A DNA stretch of 64,000 nucleotides from Neoarius graeffei (lineage: Eukaryota > Chordata > Actinopteri > Siluriformes > Ariidae), in contig NC_083596.1 in assembly GCF_027579695.1 (NCBI RefSeq), positions 15,587,759-15,651,758 of the forward strand, read 5' to 3'. Positions 48,965 through 61,100 of the stretch are shown piece after piece (the first letter of the stretch is position 1; each line of letters opens with the position of its first letter). Under the pieces are notes generated by a model, which was given only the letters and a program-made list of their open reading frames with translations, was not told the origin of the DNA and made no database searches. Both the position numbers and the translations under genes were made by a program.

Positions 48965-51265
48965 AAAACAAAATAAATAATAAAACCACGCATTGACCAG
49001 AAAGTCATTGTTTTAAGTCTTGAAACAGGGCAAGTTTTTCCAGCTGAACGTTTTTTTCCTTTGGTTGAAATTTTCATGCATCGCTAATTTGAAGTATTGA
49101 ATATGGAAAATTAATGCAATGAACCAGTTGACACTGGAAAACATTTCTTATTCAATTACTTATACAGTGTATTTATAAAATCCCCAACATGATCCTCATA
49201 AAATAGTATAATGATGTAAATATAATGTATATCCCTGATGACATATTGCTTTATTACCAGCTATATCCTGCAGTTATTTTTTTTTTTAAAGCTCTTTGCA
49301 GTCGTTCCCTCTCTCAGTTCCTGCTTGTGTTTCACAGCTGCTGGAGCTTAACTAAAGGCGCAGCCCCACAGGGCTACATTACCCCTCTAATGGACCTCTA
49401 ACCTGCCACTAAAATAGGCACAAAATGGCTGGGATGCATTTGTTCTTGTATTCTCCCCTGTGGTTGAACCTGGCAGGCAGTCAGTTCTTATCCAGGCCAC
49501 GGTGATGGATCGCTAATTCATAGATAAGCTAGCCCAAAGCAAGGTCTCTCTCTTTCTCTCTGTCTCTTTTTCTTGCCGAGTTATTTGAGGTCACTGACAA
49601 TAAGGCCATTTTTTTGTTTTCTTTTTAAATTATTATTTCTGGAACAGTATTACACTGTATATTGTGTGTAAATAAAATATGGATTTGAAGACCGTGGAGC
49701 GTTATTGATTCATGGTGGATGTGTTTATTGAGCCATGGTACATACAATATTGATAATATTCATACAGCATATAATATTTCCTATTAGCTACTCAGTCAAG
49801 GTTGAAATTCCTTCCTCGAGGTGCCTAATACAAAAGAAAACTAAAATTGATGACCTGAAGTGGTCTTGGATGATAAATGTATGAAGAATAGCTTTAAGAA
49901 TTAATAAAACAATTCACTAATGCTTTAATACACTGAAAATAGTTGCGACCGACACGCTATTGTGTTAATTCAAGACATTTTGATCATAAACACGGCTAGT
50001 TGTGCAAAATAGACTTTTAAAAATGCATGTACTGAAGATGAACACCTCTATGGTCATTGTACAAGGACAAGGTTCAACATGGAGTTCCCCATCAAGATAT
50101 AAAATCAAAAAGAGAAAAAAACTACAACATTGTTGTACAATTCTTCAGTTATGGCATAAATATATTTTGTACAAATTTACAAAATATTCATCTGCGGTGA
50201 GGATTTCATGTAAATAATTCCATTTGGTGTTTTTGATGGTTGGTGCCAGTGAGAAGAAGCAAGTGAACCCTTACCATTACTAAACTCAGTAATGGTAACG
50301 GTTTAACCGCCTCCCTCGATCACAGACGCTGTCCTTGCGTGTATGTGTGTGGGGTATCCCGCAGGAGGAGGAATGCCACCCTGGATAGTACATCATCTAT
50401 ACTGTAGTGTCTCCATAATGAACTTACAGTATATGATGATATCCTGTCCAGAAGGCAATAAAAGATCTCTCGGGCTTGAGTGTAAGAAATGTCTGGATCA
50501 ATCCTGTGAAGGAAACTTGGAAAAAAAAACAAACTGTGTCTCTCAAAACCTCTTTAAACATTGAGATCATACATACTTGTGGACCAATTCATCAACAGTT
50601 TAATTGGCTGCCAAAACTGACACGGAGTTGTTCACTTCTCCAAGTTGCTTTGCTCACCTTAAGGCCACTTGTTTCGAGTCCCCTTGAAGTAGGTGTTAAC
50701 ACACAGCTTAATGACACTCACTTGACACCTTTTCTGTCATCTTTTCTTTCCTTCCTTTCTGTTTGTCTGCAGGCTCGGTGTTTCCATTCTGTCCAGCGTT
50801 CCCCCCCAGGGTTCTGCCGAATAACCCCCTTCCCTCAGCATTTTAACAACCTTTACTCATTTGCATATGGTGATGATACGAGGGTTGTCTCACTCTTATC
50901 TGGGCTCTCCTTTCTCCCTTTTCAACCAATCAGATTCCTGTCCTCTATCAACCACCAAACAGTAACTCCTGACTTTAGTGTGCCTGTATGTGTGGAAGGA
51001 CACGCCTTCGTATCACTCCAGTTAAACCTGGAATTGGGCCCAAAAAAAGTTAGAACCTAATGAGTCAGGTTATTAGATATGTTTGTCTTTGGCTGCTTAT
51101 ATAAGGAAAAGCTGAATATTTTCCTTGCCTACGTTGGGTCTAAAACATGCATATGTTACAATGACATGAAGTGAACAGTTCAGCTTTTTGTTTTGCCTTT
51201 TGTTATGTTCTGATTACATAAAAGCTTTTGTTTTGTAGGCTGTTTTTAAAGTTGCTACACGGTTC
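48965..51265. other. Intergenic DNA, largely unique-looking
   Basis: No repeat family of this window is seen. 49300-49560 is less AT-rich and has a mixed, non-repetitive composition (CAGCTGCTGGAGC, GGCACAAAATGGCTGGGATG, CAGTCAGTTCTTATCCAGGC) that could be a conserved element. A 194-codon frame at 50476-51060 lacks domain character and is not supported as a gene. Confidence 0.4.
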
Positions 51266-51269
51266 TTCA

Positions 51270-52070
51270 GAGAGTAGTGTTGTAGTCAAGCCCACCAACC
51301 AAGACCAAGTCATGAGTAAGACCAAGACTTTGAGGGGTTGAGACCAAGTCAAGATTAAGACCAAGTAGGAAATTTCCCCATTGTGGGATAATAAAGGTCT
51401 TCTTATCTTGGTCTTCTTATCTTAAGTCAAGACCAGGACCAGACGAGTGGGTGTGAAGGGGGATGGGGAGGGGTGACGGCCATTAACAGTCACTAAAATT
51501 TCAAATTCGCAATGAGTCACATTATTGGTTGCATTTGAAACAGGAAGTTGTATATCCAATCACAGTAACGATGTTAACAAATAAATCGGACAATGCACAA
51601 GCAATTTAGTGAAAACCCCACAGTTGTGGTCTTGACCAGTCTTGAAATACTGTATAATCCCAAGTCCTCTATATCCGAGATCGAGACAAGACTGAGTAAA
51701 ATGTGGTCGATTCCCAGACCTTCAAAAAGTGGTCTTGAGACCAATCAAAGTCCTTCCCATGCCACATCGGGCAGCACCAATCTCTGTTTCTCTAGACCTT
51801 GGCCTCTCAACTATTACATAGCTAGGGTTATGGTGCGGGGTCAATCCTCTGGTAACCGCAAGAGTTTGACTCCCTACTCACATCTGTATTGCGCCATGCC
51901 TTGCCAGATGGCAGGAGGTACCATTTTTATGATGGTCTTTGGTATGATCCGACCACAAGCATAACTCACAATCTCCTGGTCGAGACTGTGTTGGCCCAGT
52001 GGTTAGACATGCTAACCACTGGGCCTACTCACAGTTCTTGAGACCAAGACCAGTCTCAAATACTACAGTA
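51270..52070. mobile_element. hAT-like element with GACCAAG-rich ends
   Basis: AGTGTTGTAGTCAAGCCCAC at the left and AGTCTCAAATACTACAGTAG at the right are inverted ends; GACCAAG/CTTGGTC motifs repeat inside both ends. It is related in design to 45614-46846 but with a different motif. Exact ends and duplication are not fixed. Confidence 0.6.
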
Positions 52071-52079
52071 GTAGTGGAA

Positions 52080-53240
52080 AGCTAGACATTTACATTTAGT
52101 CAGCTTATTTGTCTTTTAAACTTGAAAGCAGCATTTTTGGTCTTCCCAACAAACTGCATGTATAATGAGACTTGATATGGTTCCTCAGAGGCTGCTTACA
52201 GTTGGATCTAGAACCTTTTGGAGTTTGTGAATTCTTGGGGATTGTCACTTTGGTGGAATCCATAAAAGTTCTATGTAGAACCACACAGCAGGGTGTTTCA
52301 CAAAGAGACAGCATCCCATGTAGAGCCCCTTTAGGAACCCAAGAACCATTAACCTTTTTCCAAATGATACTGGGAGAATCTTTTTGGGAAATAATAGGTG
52401 TTTCATTTTGTTCTTTTATTCTTTATGTTATTGTTGTTTATCCCTTCTCTCTGGAACACAGCCATAAACTTCAGTCACCGGATGCTACCTCGAACTGAAA
52501 GGTCTAGCAAGGACAACTAAAATCACAACTACTTTTCACACAGAACTCAAGTAATATAGTAATACAGGTGTTTGTGAATCATCCATAACCATTAAGTGTA
52601 CCAGTACAGGTCTGCTATCACTTTTTGACCTTTCTCCTTCTAATGCCCTTCACAGTTCCTCCTAAACCCAACCTGATCCCAGACCAGCACAGACATCCGC
52701 GTCTTGCATTAGCAGGGCTATAAGGTGACATTGGGAGTGAGCCCAGTTGCATGTGATGGCTGCAGGCTTTTCAGCTTGGGTGGGGTGAGAGGGGATGGAC
52801 AGATGGACAGGCAGATAAGCAAGAGGAGAGTCCTATCAGAGCCACACCAGAATGCACCCACGCTGGCACTGCAGCTTTATCTGCTTGCTTAAATTGGTGA
52901 ACGTTTTCTATGAAACTGAGATCACTTACACAGGAAGGAGAGTCCTATGGCCTGCATGTGGCCATGAGGACAAGTGGACATGACCATGCAGAGAGTAGGA
53001 AGTGGTCATCTTAACTTACATGATAGCAATTTGATACAGTTGCAGGTCAAAATTAAAACTGTCTCAGATGAGTCGAAAGATATCTTCAAGATTATTCCAG
53101 AAGTCAGTTTCTTCTTTAGTGTTCTGCCTGATGGCAGGTCCACTCTGATGGCTTCAGCCACCAAGGTTTCTAGGGAAGAATTACAGTAGTGGTTTCTTGT
53201 TGCCTTCTCCCAGATAATTATAGAGGTTTTCTCCTCTCAA
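52080..53240. other. Intergenic DNA, unique-looking
   Basis: No repeat family recognised. 52640-52970 has balanced composition (CTGATCCCAGACCAGCACAG, GCACTGCAGCTTTATCTGCT) and could contain regulatory sequence of the downstream T-box gene, but nothing decisive is visible. Confidence 0.35.
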
Positions 53241-53247
53241 CCATCCA

Positions 53248-53434
53248 CACCCATGGACAATTTAGAGTAGCCAGTTAGCCTGGCCACATGTCTTTGGACT
53301 GTGGGGGAAACCCATGCGGACATGGGGAGAACATGCAAACTCCACACAGAAAGGCCCTCGTCGGCCACTGGACTCAAACCCAGAACCTTCTTGTTGTGAG
53401 GCGACAGCGCGAACCACTACACCAGTGTGCTGCC
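53248..53434 (-). mobile_element. Old SINE 5' half
   Basis: Recognisable tRNA head and central block of the window's SINE on the minus strand, with many substitutions and no tail. Clearly older than the other full-length copies. Confidence 0.75.
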
Positions 53435-53470
53435 AGAAGTCAATTTACATAACTGATAAACTTACACAGA

Positions 53471-53999
53471 GCGGCATGGTGGTGTAGTGGTTAGCACTGT
53501 CGCCTCGCATCAAGAAGGTTTTGGGCTCGAGCCCAGCAGCTGATGGCCGTTCTCCCCGTGTCTGCGTGGGTTTCCTCCGGGTGCTCCAGTTTCCTCCACA
53601 GTTCAAAAACATGCAGTTAGGTTAACATGGGGTGACCTTAGGCTGAAGGTTGGGCTGAAGTGCCCTTAAGCAAGGCACCTAACCCCCAACTGCTCCCTGG
53701 GTGCTATAGCATAACTGCCCATTGCTCTGGGTATGTGTGTGTGCTCATTGCTCACTTATGTGCACTTCTTCAGATGGGTTAAATGCAGAGGACGAATTTC
53801 ACTGTGCTTGAGTGTGCTTCCTCCCATTGGTCAAAAACGTGAAATTGCTGTATATGGGAATGTGTGTTCATGGTGCCCTGTGATGGACTGGTGTCCCACT
53901 TGGGGGTGCGGGTTCCCAGTGTTCCCAGGATAGGCTCTGGATCCACCATTACCCTAACCAGGATAAAGTGATTACTATGAATGAATGAATGAATGAATG
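53471..53999 (+). mobile_element. SINE of a different subfamily with (GAAT)n tail
   Basis: Same tRNA-like head (GCGGCATGGTGGTGTAGTGG) and shortened central block, but the 3' part differs: AAGGCACCTAACCCCCAACT, GTGATGGACTGGTGTCCCAC and a GAATGAATGAATGA tail. Related to the fragment at 3965-4215. Confidence 0.75.
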
Positions 54000-54499
54000 A
54001 CCTTTACTGCAATCTTTTCTATTGTATATTAAGATTAAAATGAATGATGGTGAGACCTTTTATATACTATATGGAATTAGTTATCTTTCCTAAACTAAAA
54101 TTTATTTGAAGCAGATAATCCTAATCATGTAATATTTACAATAATTTCTGTAGGCATCTTGTAGGCTTTTGATATTGGCCCCAGTCTTCAAAATTAAGTT
54201 TAATTTGACTCCCAACACTAGTCCATGACTTTAGGACTTTAATTCTGTGGATTATAATTGTTACAGCAACACTTCTTAATTATTGGAGTTGAAGAGGATA
54301 CAGCATAAAACTTACAATTTTTAATATGTTAATATCTCACCTGCTGCTGTTTGTCACCATTTTGTCCTTTCCTTTGAATGAAAGTCCAATGGCAAGTTTT
54401 ATTGCTTGTGAATAAACTATGAAGAGTTTGGCATGGTGGATCAATGTCTTTGACATGGTTAAGTTAGCCAGAGACAACGACGTAGAGGATAAACACTCT

Positions 54500-55070
54500 T
54501 GTGTTCAGGTGTCACTATCTACACTTCCTACCATTTACAAGCATTTCTTGTAGGCCTTCTGTCTAGGTCTGGCCAATAAAGAGGCTTTTAGTGGAAGTTG
54601 CCTTTTGTTGTTGGTCCCAGATCAATCTTAATGTTGAGCATACAATGCATAAAGCTAAGACCTGGCCTGGGAAGGCTGATCCGAGAACAGGCCAAAAGGA
54701 CAAGCTTATAAAGTTGCATGGACAGCACCTAGCTTCCTGAAGTAATAAGGAGACAAACTGCTTGGGTGATTAGCACCTCATGAAGTATTTGTGGGGGCTG
54801 AGGCAATTCTTAAGCTTCTGAAGTTGTGAGGGTCCCTCCTTTCTCCCTAAAAACAAGAAAGTGGAGTTCCCAGACACCTCTATGACCAACGATGGGACCC
54901 AAACTGTGAGACAAGAAGGCAGATCAAAAGGCTTCGGATTCATGTTCTAGCCAACATACACACCTTTTTCATGTGAGAAGAGGGTGGGTATCCACCTGGG
55001 AAGAGCTCCATCACATCGCATCTCCATAGCTGACTGCTGCACTCAATCCAGAGGCTCCAGCTGCAAGGCC
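54500..55070 (+). promoter_or_regulatory. Candidate promoter region of the T-box gene
   Basis: A TATAAAG box-like sequence lies at 54707-54713, T-box half-sites at 54507-54514 (AGGTGTCA) and 54958-54965 (ACACACCT, inverse of AGGTGTGT). The last could suit auto- or cross-regulation by T-box proteins. Each motif is short and could be chance; the transcription start is unknown. Confidence 0.25.
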
Positions 55071-55140
55071 ATGTATGTCCATGAGGACTACCCTTATCCA
55101 CTCAATCCCCTGACCAAGAGCTATGGATACTATCCACAAG
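55071..55140 (+). CDS. tbx6: T-box gene exon 1
   Basis: Encodes [20 protein letters not shown] and YPQ; ATG has G at -3. Tyr/Pro-rich start. Donor CAAG|GTAAGC, phase 1. The frame is open upstream without an in-frame ATG nearby, which supports this start. Confidence 0.7.
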
Positions 55141-58100
55141 GTAAGCAAGGTATATTCTTGAAGGTTATAGACACCAGATAGTCAACTTCCAACAATGTTG
55201 AAAATTCCAGCTGTTTACTGTTGTTGTAAACACCGCACATCTGTGATTTGTTGTGCTATTTGGCCATTTTTATTTCGTCTTATATATTGTGTCATGATCC
55301 TGCAATTTATTCAGAATGTCGTGGCATCAACAAGGGTTCCAGCAGCAGAACTCAGACCAAACATCGAGCATAAAATATCGTATCTGTCCGTTTTTCTCAA
55401 AATTTTATTGAATAGGACAGATGAATTCGGTTTGCCGGGCAAGCTGTGGTGAAGCAGAGCTGATGTCACTTCCAGTTAATGCGGCGCTTCAGGGGCGAGA
55501 ACTGTGGGACAAATTTAACAACGTTGGCACGGAGATGCTCATCACTAAAACAGGAAGGTAACTAATCTAAGTCTGAAGCGATTTTTTTTTTTGTAGCTTA
55601 TAATTTCTTGCACCATGTAGTGTTATTGGGAGAAGGAATTTTCTTTCCTATTTTGATGCAAAAGAGCAAAGTATGAACTTAAGAAATCTAAATGTTGTAT
55701 CTCGGAGGTTAGGTTCTTCAGGTCTCTGGACTTAAAGATGCAGTTCTTCATATAGGTGGTACATTGAGATTCAGAATGATCAAGATTGGTAAAGATGTAC
55801 AAAAGAAAAAAGTTGGGTTATTTTCTTTAAAATATTGAAACTATCAAAAGGACTAACAATTCAGTGAAGATAAAAATATCCGAGGTAAAACAGGTAAAGG
55901 AAAATCCATAATTTTCTCAAAAAATGTGGCACCAAAAGTGGCATCCTTCTGCAATTTGTGTGTTTTGTACACCCACAGTTCTTGCTTGTGATTTCTTATC
56001 ATAGTCAATGAACCATACAGCATTTGTGTGCATTTGGGGATAATGAGTCTTATCCTCCTGGTAGAGGCAATCAAAATTTCATCTCAAAATCACCCCGTAT
56101 TTCATACATGCATCCGTATACTGTATATATTCACGTGATGTATGCATGCATACATGAAAGATTTGTAGGTTCTTTACAAATCAAACAGACCTACGTCATC
56201 ATAGATCCTCCATTATTCCACCTTAGAACCCAGTCCAGAAATCCTTAGCAGTAACTCCAGTAACTTATGCTTGTGGTTTGACAACAAGCCAGCAAGTCTT
56301 TTGGCAAGTTCTCCAGATAGTTTCTTGGCATGATGGTGGTGGTACTGTAAATGGAGACTTAGTGACCTCATGATGCAACTAAATCCTGCAAATAATATTC
56401 TAGCAAAACGTTTGTGTTTTCACAGCTGTTGATAAGGGCAAAATACTCATGCATCCTCTTCCAGACAGGTTCATCACAGCTCCAGTGAACTGAGCCATAA
56501 TAGTACAGTAATAGTTTTTGAAGCTGGTTTTTCCATTTCAAGATTTATGAAGATTTGTTGATGAGTGTGCTTGTCATATTTTTTCAACTCATATACAGTA
56601 TTTACAACACTGAAACAGATGGTCATGGACAACAAGACTGTCACTGACGGCGTAGCTCACTCCAGCCCCGTCTAGTCGAGAAGGAACGATTTAAAGTGGG
56701 CCATCTTGCACAATAAATGTTGCAAGCTATATACAAGCTATATATAGACGCTATATACAGCCTAGGAATACCGACCTATTTGCCAGAAAGAATTCAAAAC
56801 AGTGAGGGATTGTCCGAGAAGAAGCGATTTTTGTTGTTGTTGTTGAACTGCTCGTTAAGGCTTAATTAGTCCATAACTTCATTAATAATTGTAATTAAGC
56901 AAATCTGGGTAGAAGCTATATGCATCCTAGGTGGACCTACCTTCCTGCCAAAAAGAAGAAAAATCACTGAAGAATTGAGAGAGAAGAAGCAATTTTCGTG
57001 AAATGTGGACAACGCCGGCCGGACGATGGACAACACATGGTGCTATAATCTCATCGTCCATCGGCCGGATGAGCTAATAACTTAAGACTACAGTGCATGT
57101 TAAAAAAAAAAAAATTAAATATAAATTGAACTACAAGGGCACTTGGTAGAGTGCATACCTTCACCAAGCCACATATCCAGATTTGCATCAAAATCTAATC
57201 AGTTGTTCCTTGGCCCATGGCCCATCTTTCCTCCAAATTTCATCAAAATCCGTTCACTACTTTTTGAGTTACGTTGGGAACAGACAAACGAACAGAGGCG
57301 AAAACATAACCTCCTCCAACAAAGCTGGCGGAGGTAAATAACCACTCACACACGTAAATCTGTTCATTCGTGCAATTATCCAATCAACCAGTCATAAATC
57401 ATGAGTATTTTGATGTCCAGGTTTGATGAACCTGTGTCCACTGTAGCCTGTTTCCTGTTTTTGGCTAACCAGCCCTGACGTAATCTTCTGCTGCTTATCT
57501 TCTCAGCATGGTTGGAAAGATCTGCATTATCGTAGGCTTCCTGTCACTTCAAACCAGTCTGGCCTTTGACCTCTTTCAACAACAAGTCATTCCTGCCCAC
57601 GGAACTGTCACGAAAGACTAAAGTGCGTGAAAATCCCAGGAGATCAGCAGTTTCTGAAACACTAAACCATGCCACGGTCAAACATTGACCAGTTCTGGAA
57701 TGATTTTATGGAAGTACTGCTGCGATGTGATTGGATGATTAAAAGTTATTCCATGAAATCGAGTCGTACATGAGCTGATAGGCGATGAGGTGCATAGCAC
57801 CGAGTCAGCTATAAGCCATGTACGACGAGATTGAGTGGAATAACTGTTTTATTCTATCCACATTCACTGGATTTTTGAGAAACTTAGCATTTTTATTTTA
57901 ATTTTTTGCAAATTCAATAAATAAAAACTTAATACAAAATGTCTGACAAAATCATTTCCGCCTAGAATGTAAACAAACCAGCGAAATGACAGTAGCAATT
58001 TGTGAAAGATGCTATAATAATTTTTTTGTATTTTTTCTTCTTCTTCTTTAGGGTTTTTTGGTGGTTGGCAAACCAACTTAAAAGTGCATTATTGCCACCA

Positions 58101-61100
58101 ACTGGTCTGGAGTGTAGAACAGCCGATGGGGGGGGGGGGGGGGGGGGAACTATATTATTACCAAGGAGGTAACTCCAAGGAGGTTATGTTTTCAGTAGCG
58201 TTGGTTTGTTTTGTTTGTTGGTTTGTCTGTTAGCAACATTACAGAAAAAGTAATGAACAGATTGCTCTGAAATTTTTTCCAGAGGTGTGACTGGGCACAA
58301 GTAACAATCCATTAAATTTTGGCGGTGATCCGGATCACCTTCTGGATCCCGGATTTTTTTTTAAAGGATTCTTGGCGGAGGTCTATGCTCTCCGAGTGCT
58401 TTTCTAGTTTGAGCTATTTCTGTTTCTTTTAAATACTTGATAATTTTTAGGGTTTTGTTTTCGAGTAGAGTTTTTATTTCATCCTTGGTTGGTTCAGCAA
58501 CACGCTCCACCATTTTGTTTGTTCCTAATAAAAAAAAAGACCAGCAATACTAGATTGTAACATAGAAATGAACCCTAAAAGCAGATGAGTAATCATTAAT
58601 CATGTTGCATTAGTTATTTAATCTCATGTCATCTCATTATCTCTAGCCGCTTTATCCTGTTCTACAGGGTCGCAGGCAAGCTGGAGCCTATCCCAGCTGA
58701 CTACGGGCGAAAGGCGGGGTACACCCTGGACAAGTCGCCAGGTCATCACAGGGCTGACACATAGACACAGACAACCATTCACACTCACATTCACACCTAC
58801 GGTCAATTTAGAGTCACCAGTTAACCTAACCTGCATGTCTTTGGACTGTGGGGGAAACCGGAGCTCCCGGAGGAAACCCACGCGGACACGGGGAGAACAT
58901 GCAAACTCCGCACAGAAAGGCCCTCGCCAGCCACGGGGCTCGAACCCGGACCTTCTTGCTGTGAGGCGACAGCGCTAACCACTACACCACCGTGCCGCCT
59001 TAGTTATTTAATACTCTATAATAAAATACATTTCCAATTTGTACTGATATAATTATATTCCGATATAATATTTTGTTTCCATCATACTGTTCACACATAG
59101 AGCTGCCTGCCCTGTGCTTTGTAATCAACATTTAATAACTTTCAATAAAAATGCATCTTATTCAGGAAACGTTCAGTTTGCAGACTAATTAATAACAGTG
59201 TCAGTGATGTGAATTGTGTCTGAGGTTTTAATCACGTTTTATTTTTCCGGTCATATTGATTTCTTCAGACGCATGTTTCCCAGCTGCAGAGTCACAGTGA
59301 TGGGACTCAACCCCAAAGTCAAGTATGTGCTGATGATGGACATGGTGCTGTTTGATAATAACAAGTACAAGGTAACTCCCAGCCCTTCCCTTCAGCACAC
59401 GCACGCACAAACACACAACAACAACATACTGTATGTCAATACATATTTCTTTCATTTATTCTTTTCCTTTCTTGTTTGTCTATTAATTTTATTTTCAATG
59501 ATTGAACAATTCCTGTTTGTACTCATAATACTGACATTTACACAGTGCTTTTGATATTTTAATTTTATTCAATTTAAATAACTAGCTACAAATAGCTAAA
59601 AAAACAAAAACAGTTTCATATATTCAGCCATTAGTTATTTAGAAATATAAAATGAAGGCAAGTGTAGCCCTATAAATTATTACAGCAGCATGAAAAGGAC
59701 AAAAACAAAACTATGCAACATAAATACAAATCTACAGAGAACTGTGTCACAGGAAGAACAATGCCTTGTATATTAGTCATTTAAAAAATATATATATATT
59801 TTACTGATTTTTAGCTCACCCGGCTGCAGGCCAGGCTGGATGAGATTATGTGATCATGCGTCGTCTGTCTGTCAACAATTTACAAAAATCACTACTGCTC
59901 TTACAGGATTGATCAGATTTCGATCAAACTCACATACAGTGTCCCCCAGGTTGGTTTGTATAAAAGTTGTCAGGATGGTGGTGCCACCTGTCATATTTAC
60001 GATTTTATGAGCGTCTGAAAATTTTGGGTGACTCGTCACATTAAACGCGACCGTTCGTAAACTGCTAGGATGTTTTCACTGAAACTCACCCAGAAGACTC
60101 TAAAGACATATTTCAACAAGAGTTGTTCACCAGGTGGCACCACCTACCATGGATGCAGCTACACAGGGGTCATATGCAATTTCACAACAAAAATCGCTAC
60201 TCCTCCGACAGGATTGATCGGATTTCAATCAAACTCACCTACAGTGTTCCCCAGGTTGGTTTGTATAAAAGTTGTCAAGAAAGTGGCGCCACCTGTCATA
60301 TTTACGATTTTATGGGCGTCTGAAAATTTTGGGTGACTCGTCACATTAAACGCTACTGTTTGTAAACTACTACGATGTTTTCACTGAAACTCATCCAAAA
60401 GACTCTAAAGACCTATTCCAACAAGAATTGTCCACCAGGTGGTGCCACCTACCATGGATGCAGCTACACAGGGGTCATATGCAATTTCACAAAATCACTA
60501 CTCCTCCTACAGGACTGATCAGATTTTGATCAAACTCATACACAATGGTCCCCAGGTTGGTTTGTATAAAAGTTGTCAGGATGGTGGTGCCACCTGTCAT
60601 ATTTACGATTTTATGGGCGTCTGAAATTTTTGGGTGACTCGTCACATTAGGCAGCTGGGCCATAGAAGGTTCACGCTGCACGCTGCATGCTGCACGCTAC
60701 ACGCGTGTAAAGAAAAGTGGACAAACGTAGCATGACTTGCTCTGGGCCATAGAACGGCGTTCACGTTGCACGCTGCACACTTCACGCGTGAAGCGAGAAA
60801 TGAACATGCACACTTTTTTCTAGGCGTGAAGATGGAAATTCCAGTCAATGCATGCGGTCACCGCCGCGCCAGCCAATCAGAACGGGTCTAGGGAGATAAC
60901 TCTATGCTTTCAGGGGAAAACTTCAGAAAAAATATAATTGAATGGTATAATTGAAAAATAGTTCTTCATCAGGATTGTCAAGCAGATTATAGAATGTTCG
61001 GTGAAATTCACCACGGGTTTCTCTCAGAAGGAAGTGTTCTCGGCTCCAAATTCTGTTCCTTTTTCTCTTCCTCTGTCTCAGTAAAAGCAGAATGAGGCAA

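Noticed and set aside
50476-51060. 194-codon + strand frame between eral1 and the T-box gene
   Set aside because: No domain, odd composition, no splice or start context, and no neighbouring coding evidence.
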